The notes: generated by a model from the letters alone, not told the origin. A stretch of 7,429 nt of DNA from Chlamydiae bacterium RIFCSPHIGHO2_12_FULL_27_8 (GCA_001796155.1 MGLU01000088.1:1-7429), one strand, 5' to 3'. Numbered from the stretch's first letter, positions 1 to 6,452 are shown. Translations and numbers: made by a program.

Positions 1-964
1 ATATGAGCTAAATAAAAAATTTTTAAAATTTTTAAAAAAAAGAATAAAAGACAAGGATGTTTCCAATTTATTTTCTGCACTTTTAATAGGAGTAAATAAT
101 AACAAGCTTTTATCTTATGCATTTTCAAAAACCGGACTGTCTCATGTACTTGCAATATCGGGATTTCATTTTGGAATTTTGGTATTGATTTTTAATATAT
201 TTTTTAAAATTTTACCTTATAAAAATTTCAAAAATATTCTGTTGATATTTTTAATTTCATTGTATTTTTTTTTAATCAACACAACTCCTTCTATACAAAG
301 GGCATTTATAATGGTTTTAATAATTATATTTTCAGAACTTCTAAATAGAAAGTATTGTCCCTTAAATGCACTTGGAGGTGCATTATTTACTTCTATAATT
401 TTAGATCCATATGTAATTTTCAATATTGGTTTTCAATTAAGTTATTTAAGTTGTTTTGCGATATTTATAATTTTTCCGGTAATTGAGAAATTTTCAGAGA
501 AAATTTTTGAAAAAAAAAGTTTAAAAAAAATGAATTTATTCAATAGAGCATCCTATATGTTGTTAACTTTTTTTAAATCTTCATTATTATTAACATTTTC
601 GATAACCATAATTCTTTTTCCTATAATTATTTATCATTTTGAAAAGTTTCCGATCTTTTCCTTTTTTTATAATTTATTCATACCAATAATGATTATTGTA
701 ATTATTTTTTTGATGTTTTCGTCTATTTTATTATATTTTATATATATTCCTTTTGGAGATATTTTATTTAGATTGAATACACAAATATCTAAAAATCTTC
801 TTTTGATAATTTATCATCCCCCGGCTGAAATTAATTATGTATTTAGATTTAAAGGTTTAAATTTAGAAATTTTAGTTACCTATATATTTTTAGTTTCAAT
901 GATTTTTATATATATTAACAACTTTTTAAAAGAGAAAGAGATGAAGATTTTAAAGTTTTTTTAA
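1..964 (+). CDS. comEC: ComEC/Rec2-family DNA-uptake channel, 5'-truncated by window edge
   Basis: This is an integral membrane protein expected to carry single-stranded DNA across the inner membrane during natural transformation. The reading frame is open from base 2, giving 320 visible residues; the start lies left of the window. The family hallmark is at residues 43-59 of the visible part (KTGLSHVLAISGFHFGI), the conserved tGlsHllaiSGlH block of the Competence domain. It is followed by an SIQRAF segment (usual RA..M helix) and by a block ending GFQLSYLSCFAIF (usual gFqLSf). About nine hydrophobic helices follow. The protein ends soon after the last helix with a short Lys-rich tail, so the C-terminal metallo-beta-lactamase-like domain of Bacillus-type ComEC is absent. 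Chlamydia has a ComEC homologue (CT339) tied to DNA uptake. The N-terminal OB-like region cannot be judged. An internal TTG at 179 is not the start, because the hallmark motif lies upstream of it. Confidence 0.92.
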   Translation, partial: YELNKKFLKFLKKRIKDKDVSNLFSALLIGVNNNKLLSYAFSKTGLSHVLAISGFHFGILVLIFNIFFKILPYKNFKNILLIFLISLYFFLINTTPSIQRAFIMVLIIIFSELLNRKYCPLNALGGALFTSIILDPYVIFNIGFQLSYLSCFAIFIIFPVIEKFSEKIFEKKSLKKMNLFNRASYMLLTFFKSSLLLTFSITIILFPIIIYHFEKFPIFSFFYNLFIPIMIIVIIFLMFSSILLYFIYIPFGDILFRLNTQISKNLLLIIYHPPAEINYVFRFKGLNLEILVTYIFLVSMIFIYINNFLKEKEMKILKFF

Positions 965-1163
965 TAAAATCCTTAATATGGGCATCTATCATCTATTTGA
1001 AAAAAAACTATATACATAAAATTTATTTTAATTTCACATAAGTATCTTGAATTTGATTAATTACTTTGGTTTAAGAAATGATCGCACCACTTAATTAAAA
1101 AATTTTAATAATTCAGATAAAATTTCTCTTTTTTTAAAAAAATGAATATCTTAAAATCTTTTA

Positions 1164-1197
1164 TTTCAAATATCTAAGATTTGAGCTATTTTAGAAT
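1164..1197 (+). promoter_or_regulatory. candidate promoter for tRNA-His-uppP-ftsK
   Basis: The 241-base gap 965-1205 holds no gene I can support. Its right end must hold the promoter for the tRNA. The best -10 candidate is TAGAAT at 1192-1197 (5 of 6 to TATAAT), which would start RNA a few bases before the tRNA, but no good -35 lies 16-18 bases upstream of it. An alternative pair is TTTCAA (1164-1169) and TATTTT (1187-1192) with a 17-base spacer. In such AT-rich DNA both may arise by chance. Confidence 0.28.
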
Positions 1198-1205
1198 TTG
1201 TTTAT

Positions 1206-1280
1206 GGCGGACATAGCTCAGCCGGTTAGAGCGTCGGATTGTGGTTCCGAAAGTCGCGGGTTCGAGTCCCGTTGTTCGCC
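1206..1280 (+). tRNA. tRNA-His (anticodon GTG)
   Basis: A full cloverleaf can be folded by hand. The acceptor stem pairs 1207-1213 with 1273-1279 (7 bp, one G-U). The D stem is GCTC/GAGC (1216-1219 with 1229-1232). The anticodon stem is TCGGA/TCCGA (1234-1238 with 1246-1250) around loop TTGTGGT, with anticodon GTG at 1241-1243. The T stem pairs 1256-1260 with 1268-1272 around TTCGAGT. The extra G at -1 (1206) faces C73 (1280), the identity pair of bacterial tRNA-His, and is encoded. The bases after C73 are CAT, not CCA, so the 3' CCA is not templated and must be added by nucleotidyltransferase. The gene is a GC-rich island in AT-rich surroundings. It lies 20 bases before uppP on the same strand. 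Confidence 0.97.
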
Positions 1281-1300
1281 CATCTTATTTAGGTTTTTTA

Positions 1301-2077
1301 GTGGAATTTTTAAAAGCTATATTTTTAGGAATTATTCAAGGATTAACTGAATTTTTTCCAATAAGTTCATCTGCACATCTAAAACTTATTAAATATATTT
1401 TTAATGTTGATTTTGGAAGAGATAATATTTTATTTGACCTTGTTTGTCATTTAGGAACAATTTTAGCAAGTATAATATTTTTAAGACTTGAAGTGAAAAA
1501 AATAATAAAAGACAAACATTCCATATTTCTTTTTTTTGTTGCAATTCTCCCATTATTCTTTTTTTATTTTTTTTTAAAACCTTATATAGTTTTTTTTTCT
1601 GATATATTTTATCTACCATTTTTTTTATTTTTTTCTTCTATTCTTTTATTTTATATATCGAAAAAAGATTTCAAAAAACAGACCATCCCCTATAAAAAAA
1701 AAATAAAAGATGTTTTTTTTATAGGTATAATGCAGTCACTTGCTCTTTTACCCGGAATTTCTAGAAGTGCATCTACAATAAGTTCGGCACATATAAGAGG
1801 ATGGGATATTAAAGAATCAATAAAATTTTCATTTTTACTGTCAATACCTACAATTTTAGGTGGAAGTTTTTTAGAAAGTTTTAAAATTTTTTTAAAAAAG
1901 GAACCAATTGAAATTTCTTATATTCCACTAGTGTTAGCATTCATCTTTTCATTTGGTGTAGGTCTTTTATGTATAAGATACATATTTAAAATAGACTCGT
2001 CAAAAAAATTAAAACCTTTTGCAATATATTTACTTTTGTTGTCATTTTTTTCGTTTATATATATAAATATAAATTAG
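1301..2077 (+). CDS. uppP: undecaprenyl-diphosphatase (BacA/UppP family)
   Basis: This inner-membrane enzyme dephosphorylates undecaprenyl diphosphate to regenerate the lipid carrier for peptidoglycan and other cell-envelope polymers; excess gives bacitracin resistance. From the GTG at 1301 it has 258 residues, close to the usual 260-275. The first catalytic block is GIIQGLTEFFPISSSAH (residues 10-26), with the family (E/Q)xxxE pair as Q13 and E17, plus Ser22-24 and His26. The second block is LLPGISRSAST (149-159) with the conserved Arg155. About seven to eight hydrophobic helices surround them. An in-frame GTG at 1241 lies inside the tRNA anticodon and would add tRNA-encoded residues, so I reject it. 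GTG 1301 is the only start codon between the tRNA and the conserved block and has AGG at 1291-1293 as a weak ribosome site. It follows tRNA-His by 20 bases and precedes ftsK by 4, so co-transcription is likely. Confidence 0.95.
   Translation: MEFLKAIFLGIIQGLTEFFPISSSAHLKLIKYIFNVDFGRDNILFDLVCHLGTILASIIFLRLEVKKIIKDKHSIFLFFVAILPLFFFYFFLKPYIVFFSDIFYLPFFLFFSSILLFYISKKDFKKQTIPYKKKIKDVFFIGIMQSLALLPGISRSASTISSAHIRGWDIKESIKFSFLLSIPTILGGSFLESFKIFLKKEPIEISYIPLVLAFIFSFGVGLLCIRYIFKIDSSKKLKPFAIYLLLLSFFSFIYININ
1689..1725 (+). repeat. 13-bp perfect inverted repeat inside uppP
   Basis: The arm CCTATAAAAAAAA (1689-1701) is exactly complementary to TTTTTTTTATAGG (1713-1725), with an 11-base loop. It covers codons for a Lys-rich cytoplasmic loop followed by Phe residues entering a membrane helix, so AAA and TTT codons explain the A8/T8 core. 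The flanking CCTAT/ATAGG pairs are not explained that way. No T tract follows the 3' arm, so it does not look like an intrinsic terminator. Confidence 0.6.
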
Positions 2078-2081
2078 AGAT

Positions 2082-4373
2082 ATGAAAAAAAAGATTAAAA
2101 AAATTTCCAAAAAAAAAGATATTCAAAAAAAACATTTTGAAACAAGAGGACTTTTTATCCTATCTTTAAATGTTTTTTTACTTGTATCTTTAATAACATT
2201 TTCAAAAAACAATCCAAATGCAAACTGGCTTGGTTATTTAGGTCATTATTTAGCATATATTTTAACTTATTTATTTGGATTAAGCTCATATTTATTTTCA
2301 TTTTTTTTGTTTTGGATAGGAATAAAATTAATAACTAAAAAAAATCTTCAAGGCTTTTTTTTTAAGGGATTTAGCTTTTTTTTAATGCTTATATCAATGT
2401 CATTTTTATTAACTATTTACAGTGATTCTTTGTCTATTGGCTCTAGTATTGAAAATAAGGTTTTTACAGATCAGATATTTTTTCATAATTTAAAACCCTA
2501 TTATCAGATGAGATATAACTTAGGGGGATCTTTTTTTTATTATATTTATAAAGACCTTCCTTTTTTAAATTTAAAAAAGGTTTTAAGTTCATCAGGGTGT
2601 ACTTTAATCTTTTTTACAACTTTTATGATATCTTTTTTACTTTTCACAGGATTGGATATAATTACAACTTTTAAAAATTTTAAAAGAGAAAAAAAGAAAA
2701 AACCAATTAAGAAAAAAAGAGAGCTTTTCAAAAAGCTTTTAATTTTTATTTTAGAAAAAATTAAAGAAAAAAGGGAAAAGAAAAAACAAAAACCTTTACC
2801 TGCAACACAGATAAATATAAAACAGAATACAATACAAAAAGAAAAGATTGAAAAAATACCTGAAAAAGAAAATATCAACATAAATACAAAAGTTGAAAAA
2901 ATTATTGAAAAAGTACCTACATTTTTAGACAAGCTGAAAACCCCATATTATTTACCTCCTACATCTCTTCTTACAGACCCTCAAAAAATTGATCATCCGA
3001 CAATAAAAAAAGAACTTTCAAAACAAGCAGAAGTTTTAGAAGAAACTTTAAAAAATTTTGGAATAGAAGCAAAAGTCGGCGAAATAAACTGCGGTCCAAC
3101 AATTACATCTTTTGAAGTTCATCCCTCAACAGGAGTAAAGGTACAAAAAATCAAATCTCTGGAAAATGATATTGCTTTGAATATGGAAGCAAAATCAATA
3201 CGTATTATTGCTCCAATTCCGGGAAAAGCTGCGGTTGGAGTCGAAGTACCTTCTATATATCCTCAGGAAGTAAGTTTGAAAGAAATGATTCAAAATTATC
3301 AGATGCAGCAAAAAAAAATGCAGATACCGATACTTCTTGGAAAAACCGTAACCGGAGATAATGTTATTGCAGATCTGACAAAAATGCCTCATCTTCTGAT
3401 AGCCGGAGCAACCGGATCCGGAAAATCTGTATGTGTAAATTCTATTGTTGTTTCTATTTTGATGAATGTTGCTCCCGATAATGTAAAACTTTTGATGATT
3501 GATCCTAAAAAAGTTGAGTTAACCCAATATTCAAATCTTCCACACATGCTAGCCCCTGTTATTACAGAAGCTCATGGAGCATATGCAGCTCTTCAATGGC
3601 TTGTTAGAGAGATGCAAAACAGATATGATATTTTAAAACAGTTAAGACTTAGAAACATTACTGCATTCAACCTTAGAAAAATTACAAAAGAAGAACAAGA
3701 ATTAGAAATGGAGATACCTGAAAAACTTCCACTTATTGTAGGGATTTTTGATGAGTTTGCAGATTTAATGATGGTATCTTCCGGCGATTTAGAGACCCCT
3801 ATTGCAAGAATTGCACAAATGGCAAGAGCTGTTGGAATACATCTTATTTTGGCAACACAAAGGCCATCTAGAGAAGTTATTACGGGAATCATCAAAGCAA
3901 ACTTTCCCTCAAGAATTGCTTTTAAAGTTTCATCAAGAATAAACTCACAGATTATTTTAGATGAAGTTGGAGCTGAACAGCTTCTTGGAAATGGAGATCT
4001 TTTATTTTCTCCTCCGGCAGCATCTCAGTTAATAAGAGCTCAAGGTGCATATATTAGGGATGATGATATAAATAAAGTGATAGATAATATCTGTGAAAAA
4101 TATCCGACAAATTATTTAATACCGTCATTTGATAATATGCCTAAAGCTGAAGATCTTGCAAAAAACAGTGATGCAAAAGATGCTTTATACGATCAGGCTT
4201 TAAATATTATAATATCTACAAGAAATGCCTCTACAACTTTTTTACAAAGAAAATTAAAAATAGGATATGCAAGAGCGGCTTCTATAATGGATGAACTTGA
4301 AACTAACAATGTAATTGGTCCTCAGATAGGTTCTAAACCTAGAAAAGTTTTATCTTTGGATGAAGAGTTATAA
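2082..4373 (+). CDS. ftsK: DNA translocase FtsK
   Basis: FtsK is the septum-anchored hexameric motor that pumps chromosomal DNA toward dif during division. At 763 residues it is close to Bacillus SpoIIIE and chlamydial FtsK, and far shorter than the E. coli protein because the linker is short. The N-terminus is Lys-rich, followed by four likely membrane helices (about 22-40, 55-81, 92-113, 172-195). A basic, charged linker spans about 200-280. The alpha/beta motor fills roughly 300-680: Walker A AGATGSGKSV (441-450), Walker B IVGIFDEFADLMM (552-564, D557/E558) and the family block GIHLILATQRPS (585-596). The gamma winged-helix domain (about 700-757) that reads polar DNA signals is intact, with the GYARAASIMDELE recognition segment. 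The ATG is 4 bases after the uppP stop, with AGAGA overlapping that stop, so translational coupling is likely. The first 900 bases are much richer in A/T runs than the motor region. Confidence 0.98.
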   Translation: MKKKIKKISKKKDIQKKHFETRGLFILSLNVFLLVSLITFSKNNPNANWLGYLGHYLAYILTYLFGLSSYLFSFFLFWIGIKLITKKNLQGFFFKGFSFFLMLISMSFLLTIYSDSLSIGSSIENKVFTDQIFFHNLKPYYQMRYNLGGSFFYYIYKDLPFLNLKKVLSSSGCTLIFFTTFMISFLLFTGLDIITTFKNFKREKKKKPIKKKRELFKKLLIFILEKIKEKREKKKQKPLPATQINIKQNTIQKEKIEKIPEKENININTKVEKIIEKVPTFLDKLKTPYYLPPTSLLTDPQKIDHPTIKKELSKQAEVLEETLKNFGIEAKVGEINCGPTITSFEVHPSTGVKVQKIKSLENDIALNMEAKSIRIIAPIPGKAAVGVEVPSIYPQEVSLKEMIQNYQMQQKKMQIPILLGKTVTGDNVIADLTKMPHLLIAGATGSGKSVCVNSIVVSILMNVAPDNVKLLMIDPKKVELTQYSNLPHMLAPVITEAHGAYAALQWLVREMQNRYDILKQLRLRNITAFNLRKITKEEQELEMEIPEKLPLIVGIFDEFADLMMVSSGDLETPIARIAQMARAVGIHLILATQRPSREVITGIIKANFPSRIAFKVSSRINSQIILDEVGAEQLLGNGDLLFSPPAASQLIRAQGAYIRDDDINKVIDNICEKYPTNYLIPSFDNMPKAEDLAKNSDAKDALYDQALNIIISTRNASTTFLQRKLKIGYARAASIMDELETNNVIGPQIGSKPRKVLSLDEEL
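2559..2580 (+). repeat. 22-bp perfect palindrome inside ftsK
   Basis: The segment begins CCTTTTTT (2559-2566), passes through AAATTT (2567-2572) and ends AAAAAAGG (2573-2580). It is fully self-complementary across 22 bases, and as RNA it can form an 8-bp stem with a 6-base loop. TTTT follows directly (2581-2584), so it resembles a weak intrinsic terminator. It encodes part of the loop before the fourth membrane helix, about residues 160-167. Confidence 0.6.
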
Positions 4374-4377
4374 AAAA

Positions 4378-5151
4378 TTAAATTTCTATACATTTTGAAA
4401 TTTTATTCTGATAAGCAATATTTATTTCAATATCTCTATTAATATTTTTTAAAAATATTTGAGATTTATTTTTTAAAAGGTCGATAGAATTGCATTCTTC
4501 AGATATATGAGATAGATAAATATGAGTTAATTTATCATGCATAATATCTTTTATAAGATCAAAACATTCTTCATTAGAAATATGACCATGTTTTGACAAG
4601 ACTCTATCTTTATATAACTTTGGTCTATTGGAAGCATGGACCATATTTACATCATGGTTTGCTTCGATAAAAAGAATATTTGTATCTTTTAATCTTTTTT
4701 TTATAAGCGAGGTGACGAAACCTAAATCAGTACATACAGCTATTTTAGTTTTATTTTTAATAAAAGTAAAACCAACAGGTTCTAAAGTATCATGAGGAAG
4801 AGAAAATGAATGTACAATAAGATCATTAAATTCGAACTCCTCCCCTGTTGTAAAAATTTTAGCTTTTGGCAAAAATTTTGTATTTTTATAAATTCTTTTT
4901 AAAGTTTCTGAATTAATAATTACTGGAATATTTAATTTTTCGGAAATTGTTTTTAAATATCCTGCATGATCGAAATGTTCATGAGTAATAAAAACAGCCT
5001 CTATAGAAAAAATATCTTCATTTATTTCTAAAAGTTTTTTTTCTAGTTTTTGAAATGATATTCCTACATCTATTAAAATTTTTGTCTTTTCAGTTTTCAA
5101 AAAAATTGAATTTCCTTTAGAACCGGAAGATAATGGACAGAATTTTAACAT
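4378..5151 (-). CDS. yycJ: MBL-fold metallo-hydrolase, YycJ/WalJ family
   Basis: This is a soluble metallo-beta-lactamase-fold protein of 257 residues, typical for the YycJ/WalJ family. Members are two-metal hydrolases; Bacillus YycJ is described as a DNA exonuclease linked to mismatch repair, and the gene is named for its place beside walRK in Firmicutes. The start carries the family signature LSSGSKGNS (7-15). The metal-binding HxHxDH motif is HEHFDH (57-62), followed by His120, Asp142 in TDLG, HGHIS (188-192) and LSHIS (213-217), so all expected ligand positions are filled. AGG sits a few bases before the ATG. No walR/walK homologue is in view. The gene ends 4 bases from the ftsK stop, tail to tail, the arrangement I recall in Chlamydia (CT738/CT739). 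It lies 66 bases downstream of the UPF0158 gene on the same strand and may share its transcript; I saw no clear promoter in that gap. Confidence 0.92.
   Translation of the reverse strand: MLKFCPLSSGSKGNSIFLKTEKTKILIDVGISFQKLEKKLLEINEDIFSIEAVFITHEHFDHAGYLKTISEKLNIPVIINSETLKRIYKNTKFLPKAKIFTTGEEFEFNDLIVHSFSLPHDTLEPVGFTFIKNKTKIAVCTDLGFVTSLIKKRLKDTNILFIEANHDVNMVHASNRPKLYKDRVLSKHGHISNEECFDLIKDIMHDKLTHIYLSHISEECNSIDLLKNKSQIFLKNINRDIEINIAYQNKISKCIEI
4380..4403. terminator. possible weak terminator between convergent ftsK and yycJ
   Basis: The stem AAATTTC (4380-4386) pairs perfectly with GAAATTT (4397-4403) around a 10-base loop. Read on the - strand, the stem is followed by AATTTTTTATAA, a U-rich tract that overlaps the end of ftsK, so it could stop yycJ transcription. 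On the + strand only a short T run follows. The stem has a single G-C pair and would be weak. It lies inside the last codons of yycJ. Confidence 0.25.
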
Positions 5152-5217
5152 TAGAACCTATAAAACTTATAAAATACTTTAAAAGTTTTTAGATTTGAAG
5201 TTCAATAATAATAAAAA

Positions 5218-6330
5218 TTAGTTTTTATTATTTTTTTTAGAACTTTTAATTGCCGAAACCTGTTTAATTTTTAAAGTTCTGACTTTTTTCATTCCTACCT
5301 CTTTAGAAGAAGGAAGGGCTATTTTTGCAGCACCGCCAATTTTTTCTTCTTTATTAGTTGGAATTTCAAATTTTTTAGTTTCTGTAAGTTTTGGTTTTGA
5401 AAAAGGCAAAAATGGTTTATTAAGTTCTTGTATATTCACATCCATTTCTGAAGCGGAAAGTTTTGATTGTAGTTTTTGAAGCGATTCAAGTCGTTGAGAT
5501 AGTGCTTCTAATTTTTCATCAACTTTTATTCTTGGAGCACCTCTAAGTGAAGCTAAAAGCTGTTCTTCAGTTTCAAATTTTGAAGAGAATGTGACGGCAG
5601 ATGCAGATAAGATATCAGGTATATATAAAAATGCTCTCAAAGCTTTTGGTACATTTGTATAAATATCCATAGAAACTTGTGGTTCCATTTCTATTTTAGC
5701 AATTTGTTTTGGAGGTCTGCCTCTTTTTGGTCTTGGATTTAAAGCTTCAACTGAATAATAAGTTTTAGATTTTGTAATTACAATATTTCTTGCAGTCAAA
5801 ATATCTTTTGGAACTTTTTCTTCGAACAGTGACTGTTTTAATTTTTCAATTAAATTTTTTGTAATTTCCAAATCTTCTTCAAAAACAAATTTGATATCTT
5901 GTGATCTTAGCCATTCAATAATTCTTACTCTGAATCTCTCTTGATAATATTGCTGCCATTTTTCAAGTTCGACTAAATTATCATAAATATATTCTAAAAA
6001 ATTTTCTCTGGCTTCTTTTCCGGTAATTATATCCAAAAGTTTATCTTTAGTATCGATATCATAAATTTTTTCCTGTACAAATCCTTCCATAAATTTTTTA
6101 ACTTCATAAAAGGCCATTTTAGGAATTAGGCAGTATCTATCTTTATTTGAGTCGATTTCTTTTTTCAATTCTTGTAATTCATCTGCTTCTTTATCTAAAT
6201 CTGCATACACTAAAAAGCCTTCTAACCTGTCTAAATAAAAATCTCTTTCATCGTCAGATTTAGCAAAAGCGTCCATTAAACGGTTGAAACGTAAAATTAA
6301 AGGAATTTGGGCTTTCAGGCTATTTTTCAT
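5218..6330 (-). CDS. UPF0158-family protein with AT-hook motif and Lys-rich tail
   Basis: Function is unknown. Residues about 30-145 look like the UPF0158 family: an acidic stretch, then RYCLIPKMAFYEVKKFMEGF (66-85), then a block with ITGKEARENFLEYIYDNL (102-119), W125 and RVRIIEWL (134-141), matching the family pattern of IP, a paired FI/F helix, a G.(A)..F motif and a closing eWL. Typical members, as I recall, are about 150-180 residues; this one has 370. The extension holds PRPKRGRPPK (199-208), a classic AT-hook core RGRP that binds the minor groove of A/T tracts. Next come a conserved-looking segment (about 220-265), a short heptad-like helix (about 270-292) and a Lys/Ser/Asn-rich end (about 340-370). 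No signal peptide or membrane helix is seen. A nucleoid-associated or regulatory role is inference only. The start is ATG 6330, 26 bases or so after a predicted transcription start, with only a weak GGA ribosome site. It is divergent from serS. Confidence 0.8.
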   Translation of the reverse strand: MKNSLKAQIPLILRFNRLMDAFAKSDDERDFYLDRLEGFLVYADLDKEADELQELKKEIDSNKDRYCLIPKMAFYEVKKFMEGFVQEKIYDIDTKDKLLDIITGKEARENFLEYIYDNLVELEKWQQYYQERFRVRIIEWLRSQDIKFVFEEDLEITKNLIEKLKQSLFEEKVPKDILTARNIVITKSKTYYSVEALNPRPKRGRPPKQIAKIEMEPQVSMDIYTNVPKALRAFLYIPDILSASAVTFSSKFETEEQLLASLRGAPRIKVDEKLEALSQRLESLQKLQSKLSASEMDVNIQELNKPFLPFSKPKLTETKKFEIPTNKEEKIGGAAKIALPSSKEVGMKKVRTLKIKQVSAIKSSKKNNKN

Positions 6331-6362
6331 AAATTAACTATCCATACTTTAAAGTGTACCCG

Positions 6363-6391
6363 ATGATACCATAAATATTTGTGTATTACAA
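6363..6391 (-). promoter_or_regulatory. sigma70-like promoter for the UPF0158 gene
   Basis: Read on the - strand, TTGTAA (6391-6386) and TATCAT (6368-6363) are separated by exactly 17 bases. They match the -35 and -10 consensus at 4 of 6 and 5 of 6 positions. The implied RNA start is near 6356, giving a leader of about 26 bases before ATG 6330. Confidence 0.5.
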
Positions 6392-6394
6392 GTC

Positions 6395-6424
6395 TTGAAA
6401 TCTAATATTGAGCTAATATATCAT
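6395..6424 (+). promoter_or_regulatory. sigma70-like promoter for serS
   Basis: TTGAAA (6395-6400) and TATCAT (6419-6424) are spaced by 18 bases, matching the consensus at 5 of 6 positions each. RNA would start near 6431, about 22 bases before ATG 6453. No T-box or other long leader structure fits in this short 5' region. Its -35 lies 3 bases from the -35 of the opposing promoter. Confidence 0.45.
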
Positions 6425-6452
6425 TATTATCTTTAAAAAGATGGTAAAAAAA

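Noticed and set aside
179..181. TTG as start of the comEC frame
   Set aside because: The frame is open to the left edge and the conserved ComEC hallmark lies upstream of 179.
978..1019. 13-codon ATG open frame in the gap after comEC
   Set aside because: It is very short, has no ribosome site and its composition does not differ from the gap.
1129..1142. T7A7 palindrome in the gap
   Set aside because: A simple run junction with no loop, common in such AT-rich DNA.
1154..1182. AAATCTT/AAGATTT stem before tRNA-His as a comEC terminator
   Set aside because: It has a 15-base loop, one G-C pair, no T tract after it, and lies about 190 bases past the comEC stop.
1241..1300. In-frame GTG start for uppP inside the tRNA anticodon loop
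   Set aside because: It would translate half of tRNA-His into the N-terminus; GTG 1301 gives the normal family length and start.
2722..2736. AGCTTTT/AAAAGCT inverted repeat in ftsK followed by T-rich sequence
   Set aside because: The loop is one base unless the stem is shortened to about 5 bp; this is expected by chance in Lys-rich coding sequence.
2546..2932. 128-codon open frame on the - strand, Phe-rich
   Set aside because: It is the antisense of the Lys-rich ftsK linker; long antisense frames arise from AAA codons. The same applies to - strand frames at 217-423, 1401-1619, 3195-3392, 3593-3895 and 6572-6820.
6441..6452. Upstream in-frame ATG for serS
   Set aside because: It adds only MVKK before the canonical MLDIK start, and it overlaps the likely ribosome-binding region.
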